Origin: Rhodocaloribacter litoris
Lineage (GTDB): Bacteria; Bacteroidota; Rhodothermia; Rhodothermales; ISCAR-4553
Assembly: GCF_011682235.2 (NCBI RefSeq)
Contig: NZ_CP076718.1
Coordinates: 2,339,793-2,403,792, forward strand
Direction of reading: 5' to 3'
DNA: 64,000 nucleotides
Below the pieces are notes generated by a model that was not told the DNA's origin, did not search any database, and was given only the letters and a program-made list of their open reading frames with translations. This document shows positions 13,422-21,426 of this stretch, piece by piece (within the stretch, counting starts at the first letter, position 1; each line of letters starts with the position of its first letter). The translations under genes were made by a program, and so were the position numbers.

Positions 13422-13994
13422 ATGATTCTGATTTTCACCCGCTCGTGGACCAGCCTGCTGCTTCGCGGGCTGCTGGCGATTCTGTTCGGTGTGCTGGCGC
13501 TGCTGTGGCCGCAGCTGACGTTGCACGTGCTCGTGATCCTGTTCGGCGCCTTCGCCCTCATCGATGGGGTGCTCGGCGTGACGGCTGCCGTGCGCGGGCG
13601 CCGGGTGCACCCCCTCTGGTGGCTGCTCCTGCTCGACGGGGTGCTGAGCCTGCTCTTCGGGGTGGCGGCGCTGGTATGGCCGCAGATCACGGCCATCGTG
13701 CTGGTCTACCTGATCGCGTTCTGGGCCCTGTTCACGGGGTTCGTCGAGCTGCTGGCGGCCTGGCGGCTGCGCAAGGTGGTGAAAGGGGAGTGGCTGCTGG
13801 CCCTCAGCGGGGTGCTCTCGGTGCTGTTCGGCTTCGGGCTGGCGCTCTTCCCCGGCGCCGGGGCCCTGGCCCTGGTGACCGTCATCGCCGTCTTCGCCAT
13901 CCTCTACGGCGCGGTGCTGGTGGCGCTGGCCCTGAAGGTGCGCCGGCTGCGGCGCTGGGCCGAAGAGCAGTTTGCCGCCACCCTGCCAGGATGA
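13422..13994 (+). CDS. HdeD-family (DUF308) six-helix membrane protein
   Basis: 190 residues from ATG 13422 (MILIFTRSWTSLLLRG). Six hydrophobic helices in three related pairs; the W-x-L-LLRGLLAILFGVLALLWP pattern and its repeats are typical of HdeD/DUF308 proteins, known in enterobacteria for acid resistance. The C-terminal helix ends in a basic tail (KVRRLRRW). It is followed by the DUF5335 and DUF1931 genes on the same strand, a probable stress-related set. Confidence 0.85.
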   Translation: MILIFTRSWTSLLLRGLLAILFGVLALLWPQLTLHVLVILFGAFALIDGVLGVTAAVRGRRVHPLWWLLLLDGVLSLLFGVAALVWPQITAIVLVYLIAFWALFTGFVELLAAWRLRKVVKGEWLLALSGVLSVLFGFGLALFPGAGALALVTVIAVFAILYGAVLVALALKVRRLRRWAEEQFAATLPG

Positions 13995-14099
13995 CGAGCC
14001 GGGCGAAAAAGTGACGCACTGGCATGGTTTTTAAAGGGCCGGCGGGTGATGACCCATCAGGCATCATTCCTTCGAATCCCATAGAACGAGGTGAACATT

Positions 14100-14456
14100 A
14101 TGGCCACGACGAAACAGTTACCCCGCGAACAGTGGAAGGAGTACTTCGATACCTTTACCAAGAACTTCCTGAGGGACCCCAACCCGGAAGCCGCCGTCAT
14201 CGAACTGGTGTCTCCGGAGCTGGGCGACCAGGTGGAGGCAGACCACGTCCGGGTGATCGGGGTCACCTACGATCATAAGGACAACGTGCTCGAGGTGGCC
14301 CTGGAGGACCTCGATCATCTGATCTACAACCCCAAGGAGATCTGGGTGCTCGAAGAGGATAATGGCTTCGTGAGCTCGATCGAGGTCGTCCGGGACGACG
14401 ACACCCGCGAGATCATCCGGCTGCAGAGTGTAGGGATCGTGCCGGCGAAGCAATAG
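14100..14456 (+). CDS. DUF5335-like small protein
   Basis: 118 residues from ATG 14100 (MATTKQLPREQWKEYFDTFT); GAGG lies 8 bases upstream. It is acidic and probably soluble. The pattern W..YFD.F, then a strand-rich middle (VIGVTYDHKDNVLEVALEDL) and YNPKEIWVLE matches what is remembered of DUF5335 proteins, which have no assigned function. It sits between the HdeD-like and DUF1931 genes. The family call is from memory and not certain. Confidence 0.7.
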   Translation: MATTKQLPREQWKEYFDTFTKNFLRDPNPEAAVIELVSPELGDQVEADHVRVIGVTYDHKDNVLEVALEDLDHLIYNPKEIWVLEEDNGFVSSIEVVRDDDTREIIRLQSVGIVPAKQ

Positions 14457-14566
14457 CGCCGGCCGGCATCATGCGTTAAGGCGTGACCATGGACACCGGA
14501 GGCTGCCTGGCCCCCGGTGTCCGTGCTTTTAGTTTCACAGCAAGTCTGACAGGAGGAAATAGAACC

Positions 14567-15019
14567 ATGGCAAAAATTATCGGCGTTTCGAAGTTTGAAC
14601 GGCTCTTTCGGGAGGCGGCCAGCCTGGACGTGGACAAGAACGACCTGGCGCGGCTGAACGACTTCGTACGGCAGAAGGTGTATGACCTGTTGCTGGCGGC
14701 CCAGGCCACGGCCAAGGCCAACCAGCGGGATATCATCCAGCTGCACGATCTGCCGCTGACGCTCGGCTTCAAGGAGAGCATGCGGGCCTTCGACGGGCTG
14801 GACACCGAACTGGAGCTCCAGCCGATCCTGGATCAGCTGGCGGCCCTGCCCCCGCTCGACCTGGAGTACAGCTATGAGGTGGAGGCGGAGTTGCCGCGCC
14901 TGGTCGGCGGGCTGACGGTGGCGCTGGCGCGCGCCTTCAAAATCCTCGATCCCACGGTCAAGAACCCGCAGACCGAGCACTGGGAGCGGGCCATGGCTAT
15001 CTTTGACCTGCTCTTTTAG
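14567..15019 (+). CDS. DUF1931-family protein with a double histone-like fold
   Basis: 150 residues from ATG 14567 (MAKIIGVSKFERLFREAA) behind a clear AGGAGG at 14551. The length and helical pattern, including the strings LARLNDFVRQKVYDLLLAA and RDIIQLHDLPLTLGF, match the DUF1931 family known from Thermus and Aquifex, whose structure shows two histone folds in one chain. DNA binding has been suggested by fold only. The C-terminal half is also helical (LVGGLTVALARAFKILDP). The next gene downstream (50 bases) is the SDH-family protease broken by IS630. Confidence 0.8.
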   Translation: MAKIIGVSKFERLFREAASLDVDKNDLARLNDFVRQKVYDLLLAAQATAKANQRDIIQLHDLPLTLGFKESMRAFDGLDTELELQPILDQLAALPPLDLEYSYEVEAELPRLVGGLTVALARAFKILDPTVKNPQTEHWERAMAIFDLLF

Positions 15020-15069
15020 CCTGCCCAAGACCGCCTCTTCGGCACGCTCCACCCAGCCCCGCCACGTCC

Positions 15070-15106
15070 ATGAACGACCTATTCTTTCTTTTTCTGATCC
15101 TCTCTA
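15070..15106 (+). pseudogene. 5' fragment of the SDH-family membrane protease gene, cut by IS630
   Basis: ATG at 15070 begins MNDLFFLFLILS, a membrane anchor, and stops being protease sequence exactly at the IS boundary (TA at 15105-15106). Joining 15106 to 16322 restores one open frame of 280 residues: ...LILSSLSPIFRQQILEA.... The rest of the gene is at 16322-17127. Confidence 0.9.
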
Positions 15107-15119
15107 GTGCTGTGTCAAG
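15104..15119. repeat. Left terminal inverted repeat of the IS630 element
   Basis: CTAGTGCTGTGTCAAG matches the reverse complement of 16307-16322 at 15 of 16 positions. The TA target lies at 15105-15106. Confidence 0.9.
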
Positions 15120-16321
15120 TTATAATTGACGGGTATAGCCGCTTCAACTTCACCCGCGCATCCGCCGTCGTGAACTGCCAGTCTACACCCCGCTGCTTTG
15201 CGTTGCGCGCCTCGTACCAGGCGGCGATCTCGCCCTCTAACTGCGATGCATTGCCGATGCGGCGACAGAGACCCTGACGAACCAGCACCGAAAGCTCGAT
15301 CTCGGCCATGTTCAACCACGAACCATGCACCGGCGTCGAGACTATCTCCAACTTGCGCACGATGCGCCGGGCGCGCTCGGCGTCGAAGACCTCGTAGAGC
15401 GCCGAGGCGGTGTGCGCGGAGAGGTTGTCCTGAACCAGCGTGATCGTCTCGGCGTCTGGATAGAGGTCTTCGACGAGGTGGGCCACCACACGAGCCCAGG
15501 TCAAACGGTCCTGACGCTCCTTGACGAGCACCTTCCGGAAGCCGCCCAGGGGCTCGCAGAGCATATAGAGCGTGCGGGTCCCTTCGCGTTTGTACTCGTA
15601 ATCCACGTGCCGCACCCCGTCGGCACGCGTGAAGGGCTGTCGCACCTCGCTGATGAGTTGCTTGCGCGCTTCGTCGAGGCACACAACCGGTCGGAGCGGG
15701 TCGTAGGGCCGGGCGTAGACATCGAGCACTTGCTCCATCTGGCAGACGAAGGCGGCATCGGCCTGAGGAATTACCCACGACTTAACGCGCCAGGGCTTGA
15801 GTTCGTTTTTTTAAGCAACTGCCGCACGCTCTCATGCGAGATCGATTCGACGTAACCGAGTTCGATCATACGGTCAGCCAGAAGGCGGAGCGACCACCGG
15901 GCAAAGCCTTCCGGCGGCTCTGAACAGCGCAGGGCCACCAGATGAGCCTCGACCTGCCCGTCGAAGATCTTCTCTTTAACCGGTTCGCGTTTTTTGCCGT
16001 AGAGAGCCACCTCGAAGCCTTCTTCGACGAAGCGCCGACGTAAGCGCTCGACGGTTCGGACACTGACGTTGTAGCTTTCGGCGATGCGTTCATCGGTCCA
16101 GGCCGGTGCGCCCTGGCTCTGGTCTGCTTTGAGCAGCATGAAGGCTCGTTTGACCGGCGGGACACCTTTTGAACGCCGCTCAATGAGGTCATCGAGGTGC
16201 TGGCGTTCACTGTCATTGAGCGTGACGCAGTATTTTTTGGCCATGGCAGGAAGTGGCTTCAGGAGTGAGCGACTGTTGAAGCTACTATCCTACCCGGCAG
16301 ATGATCCTTGACGCAGCACTA
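15105..16321 (-). mobile_element. IS630-family insertion sequence, complete
   Basis: About 1.2 kb. The ends are near-perfect 16-bp inverted repeats, and a TA dinucleotide flanks both sides (15105-15106 and 16320-16321), the target duplication specific to the IS630/Tc1-mariner group. One transposase gene in two frames fills it, on the minus strand, antisense to the interrupted gene. Intact ends, an intact transposase and an undecayed target gene all suggest a recent insertion. Confidence 0.95.
15115..16244 (-). CDS. IS630-family transposase in two overlapping frames joined at an A7 run
   Basis: The upstream frame (15771-16244, starts MAKKYCVTLNDSERQ) holds the helix-turn-helix/winged-helix DNA-binding part, ending HESVRQLLKKTNSS. 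The downstream frame (through 15115) holds the DDE catalytic core: PVVCLDEARKQL (first Asp), LVQDNLSAH (second Asp) and GSWLNMAEIE (third acidic residue). At 15806-15812 the minus strand has seven A. A -1 slip there turns the frame into LLKKNELKPWRVKSWVIP..., the expected family sequence, and runs without a stop into the catalytic half. So the two frames are one protein made by frameshifting or transcript slippage, or else an inactivated gene; the first is more likely because the slip lies exactly on the A run. Confidence 0.9.
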
Positions 16322-16322
16322 G
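16307..16322. repeat. Right terminal inverted repeat of the IS630 element
   Basis: CTTGACGCAGCACTAG, inverted partner of 15104-15119 with one mismatch; TA target at 16320-16321. Confidence 0.9.
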
Positions 16323-17127
16323 CCTGTCGCCGATCTTCCGACAGCAGATCCTGGAGGCCCGCCGGGCGGGGATCATGCGCCTGATCGAGAAGCAGCGCGG
16401 CTCGCGGGTGATCTCGATGATCCACCGGCAGGAGACCCTCTCCTTCCTGGGGATCGGGTTCAACCGGTACATCTCCATCGAAGACGCCGAGGAGGTGCTG
16501 CGGGCCATCCGCCTGACCGACCCGAGCCGGCCCATCGACCTGATCGTGCACACGCCGGGCGGGCTGGTGCTGGCCGCCGGGCAGATTGCCTGGGCGCTGG
16601 CCGACCACCCGGCCAAGGTGACGGTCTTCGTGCCGCACTATGCCATGAGCGGCGGCACGCTGCTGGCCCTGGCCGCCGACGAGGTGGTGATGGACCGCAA
16701 CGCCGTCCTCGGGCCGGTGGACCCGCAGCTGGGGCACCAGGCCGCCGCCTCCATCGTGGCGGCCGTACGCCGTAAGGACCCCAACCACGTCTCGGACGAG
16801 ACGCTCATCCTGGCCGACATGGCCGAGAAGGCCCTGGGACAGGTGGAGCACAGCGTCCGGCAGCTGCTGGCGCGGAAGATGGACCCGGACCGCGCCGCCG
16901 AGACGGCCCACCTGCTGGCCTCCGGTGTGTGGACGCACGACCACCCCCTGCGCGTCGACGATGCCCGCGCCCTGGGCCTGAACGTCTCGACGGACATGCC
17001 GCCGGAGATCTATTCGCTCATGGCGCTCTACCCGCAGCCCACCCGCCAGCGGCCCTCCGTGGAATACGTGCCCATCCCGGACCGTACGACGCGCCCGGCC
17101 CAGCAACCCGGAGGAGGTGCGCGATGA
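16322..17127 (+). pseudogene. SDH-family ClpP-fold serine protease (main part), separated from its start by IS630
   Basis: With the 37-base fragment at 15070-15106 this forms a 280-residue protein: an N-terminal membrane anchor, then a Clp-crotonase fold related to SppA/ClpP. Visible motifs are LIVHTPGG (oxyanion loop), HYAMSGGTLLALAADE with the nucleophilic serine in SGG, and the following VMDRNAVLGPVDPQ. Family members are membrane-bound proteases of unknown substrate, often called SDH-family proteinases. After the insertion, translation could only start inside the gene, for example at ATG 16375 (MRLIEKQRGSRV), giving a product of about 250 residues without the anchor. The stop overlaps the rhomboid start (ATGA), so the two were coupled. 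Confidence 0.9.
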
Positions 17128-17861
17128 TTCCGATTGGCGACGACGTACCTGAAAGGCGCTATCCGTTCGTGACGTACACCCTCATCGGGCTGAACGTCCT
17201 GTTTTTCTTCGTGGAGCTGGCGCAGGGGCCCCGGCTGCAGGAGTTCATCTACCGGTGGGGCACCGTGCCGGCGCTGGTGACCCGGTGGCCGGATCAGCCG
17301 GAGGTGCTGTGGACGCTCTTCACGTCGATGTTCCTGCACGGCGGCATCGCCCACCTGGTGGGGAACATGCTCTACCTGAACGTCTACGGCAAGTCGCTCG
17401 AGGGCAACATGGGGCCGGTCCGGTTCCTGCTGTTCTACCTGCTGTGCGGGCTGGCCGGCGGGGTGGCCCACGTAATGATGAACCCGGCCAGCACGGTGCC
17501 GGCCGTCGGGGCCAGCGGCGCCATCTCGGGGGTGCTGGGAGCCTACCTTCTGTTCTTCCCCCGTGCCACGGTCTACCTGGTGGTTCCGCTGTTCCTGTTC
17601 TTCCCGGTGGTGGCGCTTCCCGCCTCGTTCGTGCTCACGTGGTGGTTCGCCCTCCAGATCATCGGGGGGATGACCTCGTCGGCCTTCATGCAGGTCGGCG
17701 GTGGTGTGGCCTACTGGGCCCACATCGGCGGCTTCGTGGCCGGCATGGCGCTGATCTACCTCTTCCGGCGGCGCGAGGACCAGCCGTTCCGCTACTACGG
17801 TCGCCCGGACCGGCATTACTTCGAGCGCTACCGGCGGCACGCCGGGCCGATGCCGTTCTGA
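17124..17861 (+). CDS. Rhomboid-family intramembrane serine protease
   Basis: 245 residues from ATG 17124, with GGAGGAGGTG just upstream and a 4-base overlap with the preceding protease gene. About six or seven membrane helices. The active-site serine lies in VGASGAISGVLGAYLL and the partner histidine in YWAHIGGFVAGM; HGGIAHLVGNMLYLNVYG is the conserved helix-2 segment with its His/Asn. It cleaves membrane proteins within the bilayer. The C-terminus is basic and cytosolic-looking (YYGRPDRHYFERYRRH). Its expression may be affected by the IS630 insertion upstream in the same operon. Confidence 0.95.
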   Translation: MIPIGDDVPERRYPFVTYTLIGLNVLFFFVELAQGPRLQEFIYRWGTVPALVTRWPDQPEVLWTLFTSMFLHGGIAHLVGNMLYLNVYGKSLEGNMGPVRFLLFYLLCGLAGGVAHVMMNPASTVPAVGASGAISGVLGAYLLFFPRATVYLVVPLFLFFPVVALPASFVLTWWFALQIIGGMTSSAFMQVGGGVAYWAHIGGFVAGMALIYLFRRREDQPFRYYGRPDRHYFERYRRHAGPMPF

Positions 17862-17868
17862 GGCTCGG

Positions 17869-18336
17869 TCACGCCACGGCGGCCGTCGCTTCGGCGGGGG
17901 TCGCCTGGCCGTCGGCCCCGGTGGCCGCGGCGACCAGCGCGGGCGGCAGCTCGCCCAGCGTGGTGTGCACGGCGTCGCGGGCGACGTAGTAGCCCTGCAG
18001 GGCCTGCTCGCGGTCGGCCACGGAGAGGGTTTCCTTGCTCGCCAGCGCCAGGAAGTGGGCCTCGAGGCCCGGGGCCAGGTCCACCCACAGGCGCAGGATA
18101 CTGGCCAGCTCGTCGGCCTGCTCGCCCAGCCGGACCAGCGGCGCGGACGCCTCGTGAGGCACGTCGTGATAGGTCAGCAGGGCCCGCCAGGCCGAACGCA
18201 TCGCCGCCAGGCTCTGGCCCAGCAGGCGGTGGTAATCCGGCGAAGGCTTTCCTTTCTCGGCACGGGCCGCCTCCAGGTGCTTCAGGGCCTCACGGATCAG
18301 GTGGGCCACTTCGTCCATACGTGCGCGCGTATTCAT
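17869..18336 (-). CDS. Small helical protein of unknown function (HEPN-like layout)
   Basis: 155 residues. Almost entirely alpha-helical by composition, with charged amphipathic helices (MDEVAHLIREALKHLEAARA; LVRLGEQADELASILRLW; DREQALQGYYVARDAVH) and an Ala/Thr-rich tail of about 25 residues. The spacing of helices resembles HEPN four-helix bundles, but no clear R-x(4-6)-H nuclease motif is present, so no function is claimed. No signal peptide. It converges on the rhomboid gene (7-base gap) and is divergent from the archaemetzincin-like gene. Confidence 0.65.
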   Translation of the reverse strand: MNTRARMDEVAHLIREALKHLEAARAEKGKPSPDYHRLLGQSLAAMRSAWRALLTYHDVPHEASAPLVRLGEQADELASILRLWVDLAPGLEAHFLALASKETLSVADREQALQGYYVARDAVHTTLGELPPALVAAATGADGQATPAEATAAVA

Positions 18337-18529
18337 CTCGGCAACGGACTTGATTAAACTTTCACGGGTCGATGCGACGTTCTGACAGGCTCAACGGCCA
18401 TGCCTCGGGGAGTCAAACGGTGTGCCGGAAGGCCCCGCACCATCTGCCCCAAACTAAGGAAGCCGTTTCGTATGTTCATCCCCGTGCCTGGAAACCTGCG
18501 GATGGCCTCCCGCCCTCCTTTTGCCGCCG

Positions 18530-19762
18530 ATGAACGAGCCGCTGCTCCAGCCCGCTGCCGAACAGGCCGTACCGCCGCGCCCCCGGATCGAGATCGGGCT
18601 GATGGTGGCCGGCCGGTTCGACGCCGTCGACCGCGCCGCCATCCAGCTGATGCGGAAGGACCTGCTGGCCACGCTTCAGACGCTGTTCCCCGCGTTTACC
18701 TGGCGGCTCCCGGTGGTGCGGCGGCGGGAGCTGTACCTGGAGGCCCCGGCCGAACCGGTGGACCTGATCGAACGGGTGCTGACCGAGCGCGACGCCTACC
18801 GGTGGGACCTGGGGATGGTGGTCACCAGCCTGGATCTGCGCAGCCACTTCAAGCCGTACATGGTGGGCGCGCCGGCCTCCTCGCTCGACGTCGCCGTGCT
18901 CTCCACGGCCCGCCTCGACCCGCTCGATGCGCTCGAAGGGGACGACGAGGAGTCGGTCCGCACGGCGCTGCTGGCCCGGCGGCTGAAGGCGCTGGCCCTC
19001 CACCTCTTCGGCCACCTGAACGAGCTGCCGCACCAGGAGGACCCGGAGGACGTGATGTACGACTTCAACACCGTGGAGGACCTCGACCGGATGCACCGGT
19101 TGGCCGACCGGGAGCGGCTGGAGGAGACGCTCCGCGAGGTGGCCGACCAGCGGCTGGAGGAGACCGAAGCCTACCGGCGCGGCGGGCAACGGCTGGGCTT
19201 TGCCCTGCGGGTGCTCTGGCGCGAGCGGCGCAACCTGACCCACGCCGTGCGCGAGGTGGAGCCCTGGCGCTTCCCGCTCCGCTTCAGCCGCATGACCACC
19301 GCGGCCGTCTCCACGTTGCTGGTCTTTCTGCTGACGGCCGAGGCGTGGGAGTTCGGGATGGGGCAGCCGCCGGGCCGGATGGCCGGGCTCGCCCTGGCGG
19401 CGCTGGTGGGGGCCAGCACCTACGTGCTCCATCGCCAGCACCTGCTCACGCGCCGCCGCCGGGCCCGCCTGAGCGAGCAGCGGGTGGTGGCCACCCTGTC
19501 GGCCGTCGTGGCGGTGGCGCTGGGCCTGGTCACCACCTACGGCCTGCTCTTCGGCATGGGCCTGGCCGCCGGCCTCGCCCTCTTTGCGCCCGAGGTGGTG
19601 CAGGCGTGGACGGCTTCGCTGGGGAGTCCCCCGGCCCTGCGGCACTACCTCGTCCTGGCCGCCTTCCTCGCCACGCTGGGTCTGCTCACGGGCGCCCTCG
19701 GCGCCTCCTTCGAGGAGGAGCACTATTTCCGGCACGTCCTCCTGCTCGACGAGGAGACGTGA
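18530..19762 (+). CDS. Archaemetzincin-like domain fused to a C-terminal multi-helix membrane domain
   Basis: 410 residues from ATG 18530 (MNEPLLQPAA). Residues 18-190 look like the archaemetzincin (M54) fold: DLGMVVTSLDLRSHFKPY, then VAVLSTARLDP, matching the family's strand that precedes the metal site. Residues 158-168 read HLFGHLNELPH, keeping the three zinc-ligand spacings of HExxHxxGxxH but with Leu in place of the catalytic Glu and Glu in place of the Gly. VMYDF follows, with Met176 at the Met-turn position. The family's cysteines are absent. Residues 255-395 hold four or five hydrophobic helices. It may be a zinc-binding or pseudo-protease sensor anchored in the membrane. The assignment is by motif reading only. 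Confidence 0.65.
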   Translation: MNEPLLQPAAEQAVPPRPRIEIGLMVAGRFDAVDRAAIQLMRKDLLATLQTLFPAFTWRLPVVRRRELYLEAPAEPVDLIERVLTERDAYRWDLGMVVTSLDLRSHFKPYMVGAPASSLDVAVLSTARLDPLDALEGDDEESVRTALLARRLKALALHLFGHLNELPHQEDPEDVMYDFNTVEDLDRMHRLADRERLEETLREVADQRLEETEAYRRGGQRLGFALRVLWRERRNLTHAVREVEPWRFPLRFSRMTTAAVSTLLVFLLTAEAWEFGMGQPPGRMAGLALAALVGASTYVLHRQHLLTRRRRARLSEQRVVATLSAVVAVALGLVTTYGLLFGMGLAAGLALFAPEVVQAWTASLGSPPALRHYLVLAAFLATLGLLTGALGASFEEEHYFRHVLLLDEET

Positions 19763-19786
19763 GGTGCCGCCTCAGGCGGGACCTCA
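19760..19786. terminator. Hairpin shared by two convergent genes
   Basis: TGAGGT-g-CCGCC (19760-19771) pairs with GGCGG-g-ACCTCA (19775-19786). The stem contains the stop codons of both convergent genes. There is no T-run, so it is at best a weak bidirectional terminator. Confidence 0.4.
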
Positions 19787-20431
19787 GTCCTCCGCCTGGC
19801 GCCCGGCGCGGACCTGCTCGCGGGCCTCGCGCAGGATCGTCACCGTCTCGGCGACGGAGAGTTGCAGGGCGTAGGCCACCTCGGGGATGGTGAGCTTGTG
19901 CACGTCGCGCAGCAGCAGCGCCTGACGCGGCACCGTGGCCAGCCGGTCGATGGCCTCCTCGTCGGCCAGCTGCTCGTCGGGCAGGGGCACATCGTCCGGG
20001 AAGACGTCCTCCCACTTGGTGATGTCGTCGGGCTGGTACCATTCCCAGAACGACTCCTCGTCGTCGTAGAGCGGCTCAGGCGGCAGCGGCGCCTCCAGCG
20101 AGACGGCCCACAGGGCCCGGTTCGTCTTCTCCCGCTCGATCAGCTTCTGCAGCACCCGATGCTGGGTGCCCAGCAGCCAGGCCCGCAGGCGCACCGCCTC
20201 GGGCTTCTCCCGGCGGCTGTACCAGGCCCGCACCAGCGTCTCGCCGACGAGCTCTTCCGGCGTCAGGTCGGCCGGCAGCAGGTCCTTCATGAAGCGATGG
20301 TAGCCGATGTCCCTGCGGGCGGCGCGAAGGAGTTCGTTCAGGTGGGGCTCCACCAGGCGGTTGAAGGCCGCCCGGTCGCCGTCGAGGGCGGCCTGCCAGA
20401 GGGTCTCCTGTGAAGGCGAGGTCGTGGTCAT
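19784..20431 (-). CDS. ECF-like sigma-70 family RNA polymerase sigma factor
   Basis: 215 residues. The N-terminal part (QAALDGDRAAFNRLVEPHLNELLRAA) and PEELVGETLVRAWYSRR resemble sigma region 2; the C-terminal RLATVPRQALLLRDVHKLTIPEVAYALQLSVAETVTILREA is a region-4 helix-turn-helix that would bind the -35 element. An unusually long acidic linker (about 115-165, rich in D, E, W and P) separates them. No anti-sigma gene is adjacent, so control is unclear. It is divergent from the terC-like gene. Confidence 0.8.
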   Translation of the reverse strand: MTTTSPSQETLWQAALDGDRAAFNRLVEPHLNELLRAARRDIGYHRFMKDLLPADLTPEELVGETLVRAWYSRREKPEAVRLRAWLLGTQHRVLQKLIEREKTNRALWAVSLEAPLPPEPLYDDEESFWEWYQPDDITKWEDVFPDDVPLPDEQLADEEAIDRLATVPRQALLLRDVHKLTIPEVAYALQLSVAETVTILREAREQVRAGRQAED

Positions 20432-20645
20432 AACAGTCAGCGGGTTTGACGTCGTGTGATGCGGGCCTGGTGCCGCGTGCCGGCCCCTGGCTCCACGCTA
20501 GATACGCATTTTTTTTCATTATCTGCCACGGGACCGGTTCCCTGGCGCAGGCCCGGGACGGGGCCCGGCCGTGTTCTTCGCGATAAATTACCGGCGCGTT
20601 GTATATTGGCCCGTCCGCCGCCCTTCTCCTCAACCCCGCACCGTT

Positions 20646-21410
20646 TTGGACTGGCTCACCGACCCGGAAATCTGGATCGCGCTGGCGACGCTCACCTCGC
20701 TGGAGATCGTCCTCGGCATCGATAACATCGTCTTCATCTCCATCCTGGCGGGCAAGCTGCCGGCGCACCAGCAGGCCCGGGCGCGCACGCTGGGGCTGGC
20801 GCTGGCCCTCATCGGGCGGCTGGTGCTGTTGTTCTCGCTGGCCTGGATCATGCGGCTGACCACCCCCCTGTTCGAGGTCTTCAGCTACGAGATCTCGGGG
20901 CGCGACCTGATCCTCATCGGGGGCGGGCTGTTCCTGCTGGCCAAGAGCACCCACGAGATCCACAACAAACTCGAAGGGGAGGAGAACGGTCAGGAAGCCG
21001 GGCAGGGCGTCACCTTCGCCGGCGTGCTGACCCAGATCCTGCTGCTCGACCTCGTCTTCTCGCTCGACTCGGTCATCACGGCCGTCGGCATGGTCGAGCA
21101 GGTCCCCGTGATGGTGGCGGCCATCGTGATCGCCATCATTATCATGATGCTCAGCGCCCGGGCCGTCTCGGCGTTCATCCACCGGCACCCGACGGTGAAG
21201 ATGCTGGCGCTGTCGTTCCTGCTGCTCGTGGGCGTGGCCCTCATCGCCGAGGGGCTGGACCTGCACATTCCGCGCGGCTACATCTACTTCGCGATGGCCT
21301 TCTCGGTGTTCGTCGAGATGCTCAACCTGAAGGTGCGCCAGCGCAAGGCCCGGGCCGCCGCCCGGCCGGTGGAGCTACGCAAGATGCCGGTGCTCGAAGA
21401 GAAGCCGTGA
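20646..21410 (+). CDS. TerC-family integral membrane protein
   Basis: About 254 residues, probably from TTG 20646 (DWLTDPEIWIALATL), the family's usual opening. Seven or so membrane helices carry the two conserved acidic repeats LEIVLGIDNIVFISIL and LLDLVFSLDSVITAVGMV; related proteins take part in metal export or membrane protein metalation. The frame is open further upstream, but that part is Arg/Pro-rich and not family-like; no Shine-Dalgarno decides the start. The C-terminus is basic (RKARAAARPVELRK). Confidence 0.9.
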   Translation: MDWLTDPEIWIALATLTSLEIVLGIDNIVFISILAGKLPAHQQARARTLGLALALIGRLVLLFSLAWIMRLTTPLFEVFSYEISGRDLILIGGGLFLLAKSTHEIHNKLEGEENGQEAGQGVTFAGVLTQILLLDLVFSLDSVITAVGMVEQVPVMVAAIVIAIIIMMLSARAVSAFIHRHPTVKMLALSFLLLVGVALIAEGLDLHIPRGYIYFAMAFSVFVEMLNLKVRQRKARAAARPVELRKMPVLEEKP

Positions 21411-21426
21411 CGCCCGGCGACGGGCC

